Assembly: GCA_900660155.1 (NCBI GenBank)
Contig: CABFPE010000167.1
Location: forward strand, 1,235,092-1,299,091
From: Hofstenia miamia
Taxonomy: Eukaryota; Xenacoelomorpha; Acoela; Hofsteniidae
DNA: 64,000 nucleotides
Reading direction: 5' to 3'
In this document: positions 1 through 12,799 of the stretch, piece after piece
Numbering within the stretch: the first letter of the stretch is position 1
Layout: each line of letters begins with the position of its first letter
Position numbers and translations under genes: made by a program
Notes under the pieces: generated by a model
Databases searched by the model: none
Seen by the model: the letters and a program-made list of their open reading frames with translations, nothing else
Told to the model about the DNA's origin: nothing

Positions 1-3000
1 TTCATACTTCTAAAAATGTAAAAGTTCATATTGAAACAACTAAGTTGTCAATTGTAGAGTTGGAATGTTACTTCAAAGAAAATTTTACTTTACTTACCCT
101 TTGTAAGGCTAAATCAATATTGCATATATTTTTAATAATAAACTGGAAAATTGTGAAAATACGAAATTTAAAAATATTGAAATATAAATTTAATTGAATT
201 TTTTAAAATTGTGCTAATTAAATTAATGTCAATGTTATTGCATATAAGCAAATGCTTAGTTTGAAAACAGACTAAATTTCTGCAAAAATGCATTCAGTTT
301 GAAAGCTTCACGGTAACTGTTATTGAGAGTGCAAGGCAAGCTTACAACAAACTGAGAACATTTTGGACGGATGCTGCTCATCGTGATGAATTTAGCGTAG
401 ATTTTCAGCCACCACTTTGCATCTAAAAACAAATCTGAATTAAGATTATTAAAAACAATAATGGAGTAATTCAGTGGTATGCACATATGGGCATCAAAGA
501 GGGCACGGGCTGATTGAACCATGAATCGGTGTCGCCCTCAGACGAGATTCGAATTTTATGTATGACCTAAATGAAGAGAAAGTGGATGGACATTTAATCA
601 TTTGGATGTTCACCAACAGATATTTTTAGAAATATATCTTCTTAAATCATTTATAGTAAATGAAAACCTAACTTAGAATTAATGAAAGGGGTCCAATTGA
701 TGTAACAATTTAATTCACACATTATGAACTGTACTTTGTTTATTTCTGAAGGGACTAAAATATAATCTGACCTAGTCGTAAATCATCTTAAAAATGATAG
801 TGAGGGAAATCATGACGCATATTAGCAGATTGAATTGCATTTTTAAAAATATAGACCACAAATACCGATAATCAACTAGTATTTCGCTCTTTAATATACT
901 TATCGAAAGCAAACAAAATCTAAAAATGGTGACAATGAAACATTGGACCTGATAGTTAGAAATTCAGACACAAAAGAAATTGATGAAAAATTTCTGTTGT
1001 TACACACAATTACAAGTGAATATTGAAAAATGCCTCCAAATTTAGTTCTTTAATCTACCTAATACAAAACATCCTAATACGTGACTTGGAAAATGCTAGC
1101 TTTTATCTGTAGACATAAACAATTCATTGATGTTTATTAACGGTTAGATTTTTTCTGAATTTCTGACCCGTGCCAGTTATATAAAAACTATTGACAACCA
1201 TATAAAACAAAAATTTTCAAGTTAAGTTAATTTAAAGTAAAATTTAAGTTTATAGTTATACCAGAGTGTAGGCGAGCAAATTCGTAAATATAGGAAGAGC
1301 GCTAAACTATATTGGCGGGAAGATTTATACGGATAAAAATTTAGCGCTAGGAAAATATTTTTCAAAAGATGTTGCAGTTTTACAGTAAATGTAGGGCATT
1401 TTTTAGTTGTTTATAAGAACAATTAATATCAAACAACAAGTAATTTAAACCATGATAATCCAGAGCGTACTTTTATTAGTTTTAAGTCCCGTCATGCCTT
1501 ACAAACTTACTAAAACAAATGTACATTATCAATATTTTGCGAAAATATTAAATGTTTCGCTCGCAAAAACAAATGTACTTTTAAAATATCTAAATTTTTT
1601 CTTAGAGCCAATATAAACAATTTGCATTTTCTTTTAAAAATCGGAGATTAAAATTGTGACGTGTACAATACCCTTCTAGTTGTTGATGGAGATAAATTGT
1701 TTCTAAAAGCACTTAAAAGATTTTTGCGCGGCCTACAACTTCGCACGAACAAAACGAAAAAATAAATATACGTAAGAGCATAGCATTCTTCCGAAATTAA
1801 AAGTATATTATTTGAAGAGGTAAATGTGTACATAATTTAAGCGTGTTGATAGACAACGATTGCCTTTGACAATATCTAGAAGGAATATGAGCTAAAATAT
1901 ACTGATTCCTTTAATTTTTAATGCTCAATTCATTTAGGTCCTTTCTCACCTTTACTTTTCCAAAAATTAGTGACATCACAACTTCATTTGCATATAAAAT
2001 CAAAACCAATGAGTACTTTTAAAATTGGCTAAAAAGGAAGTTCAACGGTGTATCTCTCACTGTGCCAAAGCTCATTACTATATCTTTAATAATTTTAAAA
2101 TCAAAGGGGATGGGAGATCTACCTTCCTCAGTATGTTATTGACATTTTATACCTCAGTGCGTTTAGGGTTAACGAGTAAGATAAACCTTTAGTGAATCTT
2201 ACTACTAAAGTTAATAATATATTTACATTGTCAAAACTCACAAACATTCTTAAATTTGCTGGGCACCCATTTTAACCCTATTCAGGGGGTGGGTTATTTT
2301 ATTATTAACTTCCAGAAAAATTAATATTTTGGTTTGGAATTTTCTCTATTACACACATTTCTACCTTCTAACAATATGAACATTTTGTAGGAGCTAGCTT
2401 ATGTAGATGCTAAAATCTAGTTACTAAAAATGGCTGCCGATTTCTTAGAGATAGCTAATATTTTTAATACGTTTGGTATTTCATACAACATTCCTAATAA
2501 AGATAACTGTTCAATAGGCAACGAATCAGGTTTGCCTAATACGTTACAAGTGGTAGTCAACGTTTCTACTCCTGATCCTCGAGAACACATACGTTTTTCA
2601 GTAACGTGACAGTAAGAATAATCTCAGCAATAATTGTTCAATGAATTTTTTCTAAACGATTACTCGTTTCTATTCCAAATGAAGTTCGATGATGCCTTGA
2701 ATACAGAATTCGAATTTGATGTTTACCATGTCACGGTCTTTAATCAAGTGACGAAATAATAAAACATCGATTATATCAGACAATTTTGATTATTAGTTTC
2801 AACCAATTAACGCATTGTTAACGCCGGATGTACTGAATGCAGGGGATTCGATGCCAATCGTTTTCTTAGAAAATAATTTTTTCATAAGATTCATACTTCA
2901 CATGGCCGGCATCGACGGGTTAAAATGAAGTGGAAAATACTGGAGGTATAAGCCTCCCAAGCAAATGCGTAGAGAAACTTTTCATATATTTCAGATTCAA

Positions 3001-4571
3001 ATTCAAAAAATTAAAAAATCGACTAATTTTGTTGTAATTTATTAATAATTAGATTTTAATTTTATCAGTAATTTAAATTATTATTCTAAGTTTTGGTAAT
3101 AACAAAGTATTTTAAAAATTAATTAAAAATAATAGAAATTGTACACCACTGATGGTCAAGGACAGTATGCTATATACACCGTTTGAATTTATATTAAGAT
3201 TAAGATGAAATAAAATGTAGTAAAATTTATTAATTGATAATGCAAGCCTACTACAGAGTTCTAATGAAACACAGTATCGTCCCAATTATTAATATGCTTT
3301 TCATTGATGCAGGGTTTTATCAGGGCATTGTAAAAGGATTGAGATACAAGAGCTATATTCCTTAAATGCTTCCAGTCATTATGAATGCTGTGCTTTGTCA
3401 GAAATGGCCAGCATAGTGGTAGTGATAGCTTTGGATTAAATGATATTTTCAACAAAGAAAAAATATAATCATTTTTATCAAAGGATTATATTTTATAAGT
3501 TCATCATTTGAAGAAACCAGTTGATGAGATATGTGGTCTCAGTAAGCATGCGTTTACAGAAAAATTTTCCTTTTTATGTTTGATGAATGCACTCGGGTTA
3601 ATTGTTCAAAATTCGAAGATATTTCGGATCAAGAATAATTCAAAATAGTTAAATTAAATTATTGTTTTACACTTTAATTGTTACCAACCGAAACGAATAT
3701 TTCAACTGCATTGCACCAAGAATCTATCTAAAGTATATTATTCTAAAACTGACATTAACCCTTATCAGGATGTTTGAAACAGAACATGTTGTCGGAATTC
3801 TGACAACATTTTATTGCTATCATATTATTACCTATATACATCAATAGAACATTTCAAAAACAGTTAATTATAAAGAACATTGCTTATAATTGATCATTAA
3901 AATGAAAATGTACAAGGAATGGAAAAAAAATCTTTTGTTATTGGTAGGTGCAATGTACTGAAAAAAAAGTCCCTCAAAATAACACCATTAGTTTTCAAAA
4001 AACGTAAATTTCTATAGAACATCCTCTGCTTGATGTTGATTTACAAACAATACGATGAAGCAAGGATTCATACTGAGAATACTGATAAAAAATTTTGACC
4101 ATTTATTTTGCCACAGCCAAAACAACGACCAACACTTCTATGCGAATGATGAACACTAAATGATATTGGGATTGTTTTATCTACAAATTTTGTGGCGATG
4201 GCAGCATTTCAAACACTTTTTCTTGATTTTTGTTGTTGAAATATACATTTAATATGGTTCTCAGCAAGCAAAAAAGATTTTTCAAAAATTGGATGTTCAG
4301 TTTATATGTTTTCCTTCATAATATTTGTGAATTGTTATATGCCAAGTCGAGAATATAGAGAATTTGAGTCCACATATTGTTGGTCTTCCAGTGAGAGAAG
4401 TTCCACAGATTTTCATTGAACCCCAACATTACTTTTAAAGGCATCTCAGTCTTGATGAAGTGACTAAGAGGTGTGAAGCTCTAGAAAATTCTTGAAAATA
4501 TGTTGGAAAATCGACTCTAAAATGCATTTCAACAACTTAGTTTTTAAAATTTGTAATTTTTTTCCGAAAAG
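1..4571. other. AT-rich non-coding stretch, no gene recognised
   Basis: Only short reading frames without codon-composition contrast or recognisable motifs are present. I see no tRNA, no transposase motif and no clear terminal inverted repeats. The stretch is treated as intergenic DNA or the intron of an unseen gene. Confidence 0.6.
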
Positions 4572-4793
4572 TTAGATTTTACCAATCAAAATCAATATTG
4601 AAAACCTGACGGGGGAATATTCAACAATGTCGTCACTTGCATACACGACTGTAGATAGTCCACAAAGAAAAATCACGTTCCGACTGCGACCTTGATACAT
4701 GGGCTGGAAAGATTGCCCTTGGGAGTAAAGGTCCCAGTCCAGCACATCTATTTCTGGTTCCGTAATGAAATTAAATGTGTCAAAATTAATCAT
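4572..4793 (-). CDS. Possible coding exon of an unrecognised gene
   Basis: A 73-codon open frame stands out from its roughly 28% G+C surroundings by higher G+C and by a non-repetitive peptide containing EIDVLDWDLYSQGQSF and NVIFLCGLSTVVYASDD. In gene sense the sequence reads CGTCAG then GTTTTC at 4606/4605, a usable splice donor after the densest coding-like part. The frame continues past it to a stop at 4572, as expected if the tail is intron. I do not recognise the family. No partner exon was identified, so it may equally be a captured exon or a transposon fragment. Confidence 0.3.
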   Translation of the reverse strand: MINFDTFNFITEPEIDVLDWDLYSQGQSFQPMYQGRSRNVIFLCGLSTVVYASDDIVEYSPVRFSILILIGKI

Positions 4794-5184
4794 TAGTAAT
4801 CAAATTAAATACTGGATTGCTTAGCTTAAAAAATAGAAAAATGCAAATATAATACAAAATATTATTTCAAGTGGATCCCGTCCCGTGTTTTGCTTTTTGG
4901 TGTAAGATAGCCTAAGAAATTGATTTTATCCCAAAATCTAAAACGCGAAAAAGATTACTGGGGATTCAACTTGAAGGGTAGGGTTCCTCGAACCAGCTCA
5001 CTCAGAAGCGGTACAGCTAGCAGAAACACTTAGGGGATACGCGACTAGAAGACACACAAGCAATATAAAAGTACAAAGTTATATGTAAAAAATCACAAAA
5101 AACTACTAAAACATTGAAAACTAAATATTTTAATAATAAAAATAAACCACAAAATATATCTATTAAGATCAACGAATTATAAAA

Positions 5185-5472
5185 ATGCAACAGCGCCTCT
5201 TGGCGGCCTCAAAAATCTCAAACCTTTTTTGCAAAAGCAGAACTAATACGCTTTTATTTATTGACAAAGCAACCATATTAGAACAGCAATATCAGGCTCA
5301 TAAATACGTTCAACCAGGACCGCGTGTTGTGCACATAACACAGAATGAGCTTGTCTGGTTTACTGCTAATAACTGTTTCAGCTGTAAAAATAACCAGCTT
5401 TTTTATGTAAATGTAACAGAACTGCTTTTAGTAAAGCAGTGCTTTAATGATGTTGACTTGGCGGGTAAATAA
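5185..5472 (+). CDS. Unrecognised 95-codon open frame
   Basis: The frame starts at ATG 5185 and stops just before the TSD of the neighbouring hAT-type MITE. Its composition is moderately protein-like (for example KYVQPGPRVVHITQNEL), but I see no domain, signal peptide or membrane segment. It could be a remnant of a mobile element or a chance frame. Confidence 0.2.
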   Translation: MQQRLLAASKISNLFCKSRTNTLLFIDKATILEQQYQAHKYVQPGPRVVHITQNELVWFTANNCFSCKNNQLFYVNVTELLLVKQCFNDVDLAGK

Positions 5473-5485
5473 ATGCTATTTAATT

Positions 5486-5773
5486 CAGGCGCGGCTTTAG
5501 GGGGGGGAGGCACCCGGGGGCCAGTGCCCCCCCTTTTTGGGGAATTTTAGTTTTTTGTAAATGTGTCTTCCTCAAATATTTGTTGTTGATGTTTGCAAGT
5601 TTCATCCGACAATTTAAGGTGAGCAATTCACTAATTTGGAAATTTAGAGGTTACATTTTACAATGAAGTTTTCTCTTGAAGTTATTTTTGTTTAAATTTC
5701 CATTTTAGTTTAAGTTTTCTTGAAACAAAATTGGATGGTGCCCCCTGTTTTAAAAATCTTAAAGCCGCGCCTG
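5486..5773. mobile_element. hAT-type MITE with perfect 8-bp TSD
   Basis: The element begins CAGGCGCGGCTTTA and ends with the inverted complement TAAAGCCGCGCCTG. It is flanked on both sides by the identical 8-mer ATTTAATT (5478-5485 and 5774-5781). A CAG...CTG terminus with an 8-bp duplication is diagnostic of hAT superfamily insertion. Inside are G-rich and C-rich runs and no transposase, so it is a 288-bp non-autonomous copy. The exact TSD suggests a comparatively young insertion. Confidence 0.85.
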
Positions 5774-5781
5774 ATTTAATT

Positions 5782-7309
5782 CGTAATGATAATAAGTGTT
5801 GGAACAGTGCCGTGCTCATTTTTCCAGAAAATTTCGTGTACGTGCCCGTATCCACATTAAAAGAGTATCAAATGTATTTAATCTTTATCCTACCAAGAAA
5901 AGAATTAGTGGCAAAAATTTAATTCTTTTTTCAGAAGTAATTATTTTAAGTTTCCTGACATCAACGACACCTATATTTTTTATATGAGGTCACATGTAGA
6001 TATTATGTCATGTTCATTTGTGGAACATTAAGGCTTTCAAATATATTTTTAAATTTTATTGCCAAATGAAAACAAAATCAATGCACCTGAATCATGCACG
6101 AAAGGTGAAAATAAAAGTTTTTTTCACATTGTCATTCCTAATGCTAAACACATCATTGCTGGTGAAACTGTTTGAAGCACATTTTGCAACGAATTTTTGT
6201 ATTTGTTTTGCACACTTTACATCCTTGTGAAGTGAGACAGAAAAGTGGTTGACACCATAAAAACAGACATCTTCTACCACTGAGTCTCTAATGTTTGAAG
6301 ATGGTTTTTCACAAGGCTTCTCCAATTTCAGCAGGCCATCAAATATATCATCGAAATTCTAAGTGAAACATCTTTTTCATAAAGTCAGTGTTGTGGACAG
6401 ATGACTCATTTATACTATATCTATGAAACTCGAAGCTTTCATCACTTCCAATTTTACAATAAAATAAAACAAGGCTAAGTTAATAAATTCATTGAATTGA
6501 GGGATTTTTTAGTCTTAAGCCTGGCAGCTTAAGCACGAAGCCCGCCTCGGCACATTTCAACATACCAATTATTCGGAACAAGTCCGGCCCTTCCGGCCCA
6601 AATTTTTTTAATGTTATGGATAGTGTCTTGCTGCTCTTAGAGGCGAATAAGCACCACACTATGAATTTGATGTGATAATTGGCATGATGCATAGATTAAT
6701 AGGTGCATATCCATTTTAGTCCGTCAACAATACTAATTCAATAGTATTGTAATTCAATATTGCATTGTTAATCATAATTCAATAAACGTGTCGTATATGT
6801 CACATTTCATAAGCTTTTACAACCACCCCCACAAATTTAGAAATATAATTATTGCGACTACTAATTATTACAAGAAGCTATCTATGGATACAATTACCCT
6901 TTATCATTTAAAAAACAAATCAGTTCTTATATATTCAATTTTCTTCAACTTACATCAGCACAACGCGATTGAGAGTTTTCAGAAACGCTCTTTGCTTGTA
7001 AAAGACAAAATTAAACGTTAGAAGTATTGCACCAACCAATAATGTAGATTTGATTGAATTCAAAAAGAATGTTTTTTAACATTTACAAAGTAAGTTTCAA
7101 TAGAATTTTTTCATGTGTTTCAAATACCAATTACAACAGTAGGCCCAAGCTCGGGCTTATCCCGAACCAACCAAATTTAGACCCAGACTAATTCCAACTC
7201 AGGTACACACTGTCCTAGAAGTCCGTTATGTTTTAGAACGATTATACATTCAGAAAAAATGCTTTTTACGACCGATATGGTCTTCGGTCATGATTTAAAT
7301 CGGCGTAAT
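5782..7309. other. AT-rich non-coding stretch
   Basis: No gene is recognised. Patches of higher G+C near 6530-6610 and 7140-7200 have the look of decayed repeats, but I could not define ends for them. Confidence 0.5.
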
Positions 7310-8490
7310 GCAATATGCAGGCAATGTAAAAAATATCAAACCTGGTAGATAAAGTGAAGCATTTTAACCAAATGGCCTATTATTTAGCTTGCCCATCATA
7401 AGTGGAGCCCAAACACAACAGAATAGCCGCTATATTGTTTAAACAACAACAGTTGTTTGAGTACTCGTTAATTACTCATTACTCAATCGCTCGAGATTAA
7501 TTATTCATTGATTTACAGCAGACTTGTCAACAAGCCGACATTTCCAAGCTCGGCTCGTTTAAATTTTGTGTAAGTTGGGCTCGGTTCGGCTCGTAAAGCT
7601 ATTGCCTAACTTGCACTCGGAATAAATCCGCGAATAAATGTTAACGGTGAAGTTTACGTTAAATGCCTGTTTTTTACGCAGACTTACAGTATATTTAACG
7701 GTTATTATGACGTCACGTTGTAGCTGAATATTACAAATAGCTTAATTACGAAGCATTTTAATTCTGCATATTTCAAACATATCTTTGCATAAAAACTTAG
7801 GCAGACATTTATTGAGCTATTTAATTAATCGTTTGCATTAATAATTGTGAGAAACATAGTCTCTAATGCGATTAAGTAGCTATGAATTAAAATTCGAAAN
7901 GCAATATGCAGGCAATGTAAAAAATATCAAACCTGGTAGATAAAGTGAAGCATTTTAACCAAATGGCCTATTATTTAGCTTGCCCATCATAAGTGGAGCC
8001 CAAACACAACAGAATAGCCGCTATATTGTTTAAACAACAACAGTTGTTTGAGTACTCGTTAATTACTCATTACTCAATCGCTCGAGATTAATTATTCATT
8101 GATTTACAGCAGACTTGTCAACAAGCCGACATTTCCAAGCTCGGCTCGTTTAAATTTTGTGTAAGTTGGGCTCGGTTCGGCTCGTAAAGCTATTGCCTAA
8201 CTTGCACTCGGAATAAATCCGCGAATAAATGTTAACGGTGAAGTTTACGTTAAATGCCTGTTTTTTACGCAGACTTACAGTATATTTAACGGTTATTATG
8301 ACGTCACGTTGTAGCTGAATATTACAAATAGCTTAATTACGAAGCATTTTAATTCTGCATATTTCAAACATATCTTTGCATAAAAACTTAGGCAGACATT
8401 TATTGAGCTATTTAATTAATCGTTTGCATTAATAATTGTGAGAAACATAGTCTCTAATGCGATTAAGTAGCTATGAATTAAAATTCGAAA
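7310..8490. repeat. 590-bp direct duplication across a single N
   Basis: Positions 7310-7899 and 7901-8490 appear identical over 590 bp, separated only by the N at 7900. The same arrangement recurs at three other single-N positions in the window. This is best read as the two ends of adjacent contigs overlapping without being merged, not as a biological tandem repeat. The duplicated DNA contains TC-rich stretches (for example around 7540-7600) but no gene. Confidence 0.9.
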
Positions 8491-9337
8491 TCCCTAGTTG
8501 TAAGTATGTATATATTCAGCATGCTACGTATTTGGAAAATTGCTATTTTGCTTCTAGAGCTCTAAATAAAACAAAATTGATATAGACATTTTATGCATAC
8601 AATTTTAATACGAAAAATATTTAATTTTTTCGATAACAATGCATATATGTGTCTTAGTAAGTTTCTAAATCACGACTGTTAAAAAATTAAAAATACACTC
8701 TGAGTTATCAGGACTTTTGGTGATAGTAGTTTTCTGTAATGAAGTCAAATATATCATTGAAATTAGCACTTTTTGTTACAAAATTAAATTTATATGCATA
8801 GATGTTTGAAGGAATTGAAATGTATGAATTTCGTTTCTTTTAGTAGTGAACTAACGCAATGCTAACAGTCATCACGTTTGCATTTTAAAAATTCAAAAGA
8901 CCATTTCCTAATGAACATGTTTGCAATAAAATTTATACTCATTAATAAGCCTCTTAAAAGAGTCTTCATTAATGATTCTGGAAATGTTTTTAATTAGTTT
9001 TTCTATAGTTTCTTCATCCGCAGTAATTTGTCAGTAAGAAAAAATTGTCCAGAAGAATAAAAAAACTTAGATGCTAAGAATATATTGTTTCAAATGTTAT
9101 TTGACTTCCGCCATTTTAAGCTAAATGCAAAGTTACTATCCACAATCGTAGAATATGGATATATATATATAGGCATGGCATTAGAAACATTAATTTCATA
9201 TAAAATAAATTATATTAAACTACCAATAAAGAATGCAACAACTGTCAGGGCTGTTCAAAAAATAATTTTAATATATCGGAAAATTTTTTAGATGATTCAT
9301 TAATGAAAATGGCCGAAATAAAAAATAGTTATGACCA
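8491..9337. other. AT-rich non-coding stretch
   Basis: Only one short, very AT-rich frame (9085-9291) is present, with no motif. I see nothing I can annotate. Confidence 0.5.
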
Positions 9338-9341
9338 TTAA

Positions 9342-10223
9342 GGTAGAATTAGTGGCAGGATAGTGGTGAAAATTGGCAAACTATACCATATCTCAAAATT
9401 TGCATGAGACAACTAATGAGCATTCCTCTAAACAATTCTGCTAAAATTGGATGCAGAAAAGGTATTATTTACTGGTAATAAAGCATTTTTCACAACCCCC
9501 CTACTTGAAAAATGCTTAGCAACCAATATGTTTTTGCTTGGTTACGTGCCTATATTTTCATTATAAAATAATAATTTGACCATAGAAAGCGAATGAACTC
9601 ATTCAGTAAGCATTACAGAAAGGAAGTTACAAAGGGATTATTTGGGATAGCAGCTGACATTTCAACCAGACGATGTAAGAATTTTTCAGTTTTTGGCCGT
9701 TTTCTCAAAACTAATTTTTTCCACTAACCCATGTTTTTTGGTGCATGATTACTAAAAAACTAATACAGATATCATGTTGAAATTTGGTGTATGCATTAAG
9801 CATGTATTTGTGCAGGTCCTGTACCAAAATAGAGTGGTTTCACTGAATACTTAAAGTTTTATGAAGTTCATGCATACATAATGAGGTTGTAATTTTGAAT
9901 TCGATCTGACTTCAAAAGTCAAAATTTTATAAAAAATACAATTATCATAGCAGACCACTGATTTTGGTACATGCCCTAGAGCAGCTCATAAGCTATCAGC
10001 ATGCAAAATTTCATTACAATTGCTTAATATTTGTGGGTACAAGCTTGTACCAAAGTTATGTACCATTTCGGGAACCGTTCGGCCATCTTTGATGACCTAA
10101 TTTGCATAATTTATGCAAAAAAAATTGCAAAAATTTTTTTAGTCTATCAGGATGCTATATGCCAAGTTACAATAGAATTGGTTGAAAAATAATGATTTTT
10201 GCCCCTTTACCACTAATACTACC
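9342..10223. mobile_element. 882-bp non-autonomous TIR element flanked by TTAA
   Basis: The left end reads TTAA then GGTAGAATTAGTGG. The right end reads CCACTAATACTACC then TTAA. The 14-bp TIRs differ at one position. TTAA on both sides fits a piggyBac-type insertion, although a TA-targeting element whose TIR begins AAGG cannot be excluded. The interior has no transposase frame. It contains several thymine-rich blocks and repeated ATGCAT-type words typical of decayed non-coding DNA transposons. Confidence 0.7.
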
Positions 10224-10227
10224 TTAA

Positions 10228-11786
10228 TGGGAAAGTAATATCCATTTTAGAAGTACATACGATTGATGCGATAAAACAAATTCATTAACTTCGTTGTTTA
10301 TTTATATTAAATTCTTCAAATATTTGACCATATGCCGTGTTTTCACACTGCCATAGGAATAAATTAGGTTCATTTAATAATTTGAGAAATATTATCTTCA
10401 ATTTCGCGCATATGAAATTTGCTATGTTAATACATTAGTGAGACAATGAAATATTAAATTCTGACGTTTCTTGATCATCTAGAAAAGCATCTATGATCAA
10501 TGCCTGTCAGGAAGGTTTTGTCTGACATTTCACTATTGCATATTATGTTGTTGATCTCTTAAAGAACTTGCAAGGATTTTTAAAAAAAATTTATTTCAAT
10601 AGAAAAATTGAAAATGTATATTTTCAAACACGCTTTACACCAAAGCCTATTAATCTATAAAACCATCTATGCTGATTTATTGCTGACTAAGCCTTCTTGT
10701 TTAAATCGCGCTATTTCACTTTGTTGTGAAGCATGTAATGAACTTGCAAATTGAATTATCGCACAACACTTATTTTGAAGCAAATCAAGTTAGTTTTCCT
10801 CCGCTTAGTGGTGTGCAATTAAAATGATGCAAATTTCTTGAGATGAATGACATTTTGAGTATTGGCGCTGTCGAAAAAATAAATTGAAAATTGCTACACT
10901 CAAGCAAATTTATATCAAATCTCCCAAATTTATTTTTTAATAGACACTTGCACTAATTTTTCGAATGGAAAGTGTCAATTCAATAATAAATTTGAAAGTT
11001 TTGAAAATAAATTTAAAAGGTTTGAGATTTGGTTGTACCAACCCGCAGTAACAAGGCTTTTCCTAACATTACTTAAAAAGGAACATCTTTTAAAATCAGT
11101 TGAGTGCTAAACCTACAGCAGAGTATGGCAAATGCTCCCATTAGGAAGCAATTTGCACAATGATATATCAATCACAGGAAATTTAAAAAATTATATTTTC
11201 TCTATCAGTGGTGTTAAATGTGCTGTGATTACGTAATACTACACTACTTTGGAAAGAATTTGGCCAGGCACTTATTTGAGAAAGTAATGTCTGGAAAATT
11301 TAGACCCTTACTGCTACTGCATCCTATACAAATCTTGCACTGTGATCTACATTAGAGAGCATTGTTACGACTTGTGATTAATAATTCATAGCGTAGATCT
11401 TTAAATGTTTCTGTGTTGGGTGATTACGTAACACTAGAATTCATGTACTGAGAAGTTGAATTTTACAACTGTAGTCATAGCGAAGTTTCGTCTCAGAAGA
11501 AATTTTACATATTTTTTAGTACATCAAATTTAAGAAATAGAAACAATGTGATATTTTAGGTATTATTTTATTTGAAAAAACTTTTTGAATTCAATAATGA
11601 TATGTAGGAATAATTTATGCGAAATTGAATTTTAAATTGCAAAAATAAATTTTTTGTTTAGTAGAAGTATTCATTTATATTCATTTAAAAATGTGATGTA
11701 AATTTAATGAAAAGATCAGTTTAATTAAATCAGCAAAATCCACATGTATTTTCAAATTGTTAATACATGCATAAGGATATTGTAAC
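10228..11786. other. AT-rich non-coding stretch
   Basis: No recognisable gene or repeat ends were seen. Confidence 0.5.
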
Positions 11787-11790
11787 ATTT

Positions 11791-12793
11791 AGGCAAAGCG
11801 CGCACTCTTGATTAATTAATTTAACAACCAAATAATTTACAAATTAAATAGTTTATCAAAATTTTGTCCAGCGCGCACTAGTGATTTTTAATCTGCTCAA
11901 TCGATTATTTTAGAATGCAAATACAATTTTTTATAAAGAAATGTTTCTGCCTCATTGATTGGAGCCGTGCTGTAGTAACAAGTGGCGTCACTAAGGGATG
12001 CGAGCGCACCAGGCAATGCAATTTTTTATTCTCCAAAAATAGAAATAAAACTTATCATGGGCAATTTTAATCAAGTTTAGGGTCATAAGTTTGGAATTTG
12101 GAGCCTTTTGGGGAAAAAATTGAGCCCCAATATTAGAAAAAAATCGTTAATAAACAATTTTGGAGGTCGAATAGCTATTCAAGTACAAAATATTTAGTAA
12201 GTATCTAGTATACACCAAAGCGGTTACTGAAAATTTAATACATACGTTTGGGAGCTGTGGGGTGGAGGCCCCGAACTGAAATTCCGCACCGGGCTCCAAA
12301 TTTACCGTGACTCTGCTGATAGTAATATGAAAAAATATTCCTTTTTGCATTTTTAAAAATTAGATTGTATACTTACATTTAGACTAAAAAATGTCATACT
12401 TTCATTGTATTATGCTCATATATGACCAATTTAGTTTTAATTAACTAAATTCTAAATATGCGCATTAGTGATATCAGGCAGAGAAACAGTTTTTAAAAAT
12501 AAAATTATAATAAAATTATAAATTATAATACGCGACTCGGTTCTGAATGAATTAATGCCTCTCATCGTTACGAATTGATCAATGCAGTGCGCGCATGCCC
12601 ATTGAAAACACTATGTTCTATATTATGTGTCAACAGTTTAATCAACGCGAAAATAGATCACGCAGGCATTTTTAATTTCTGTGATCATTGAATTGCTAGT
12701 GCACGTTGACGTAAACAAAGCACTGTGTTCTATTTTGTAAACTAAATAGTTTCGCATTTATGAAAATTAAAAATCACTAGTGTGCCGGCGCCT
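11791..12793. mobile_element. Diverged TIR element of about 1 kb
   Basis: The left end (AGGCAAAGCGCGCACTCTTG) and the inverted right end (AGGCGCCGGCACACTAGTGA) align imperfectly and are followed by matching AT-rich subterminal sequence. A second copy of the GCGCGCAC block occurs near 11,871, so the left terminus is internally repeated. No transposase frame is present. I could not define a clean TSD, so the superfamily is left open. Confidence 0.45.
11982..12319. mobile_element. Probable hAT-like MITE nested in the larger element
   Basis: The left side reads GTGGCGTCACTAAGGG. The right side ends in GTGACTCTG, preceded by a GGAGCC/CCGCACCGGGC block that mirrors the GCGCACCAGGC on the left. The pattern resembles hAT-type MITEs that start CAGTGGCGTCAC. 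Divergence is high and the TSD is unclear. Confidence 0.35.
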
Positions 12794-12799
12794 TAAATG

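Noticed and set aside
3662..3847. Small hydrophobic reading frame
   Set aside because: AT-driven composition, no signal or homology visible, and one of dozens of similar chance frames.
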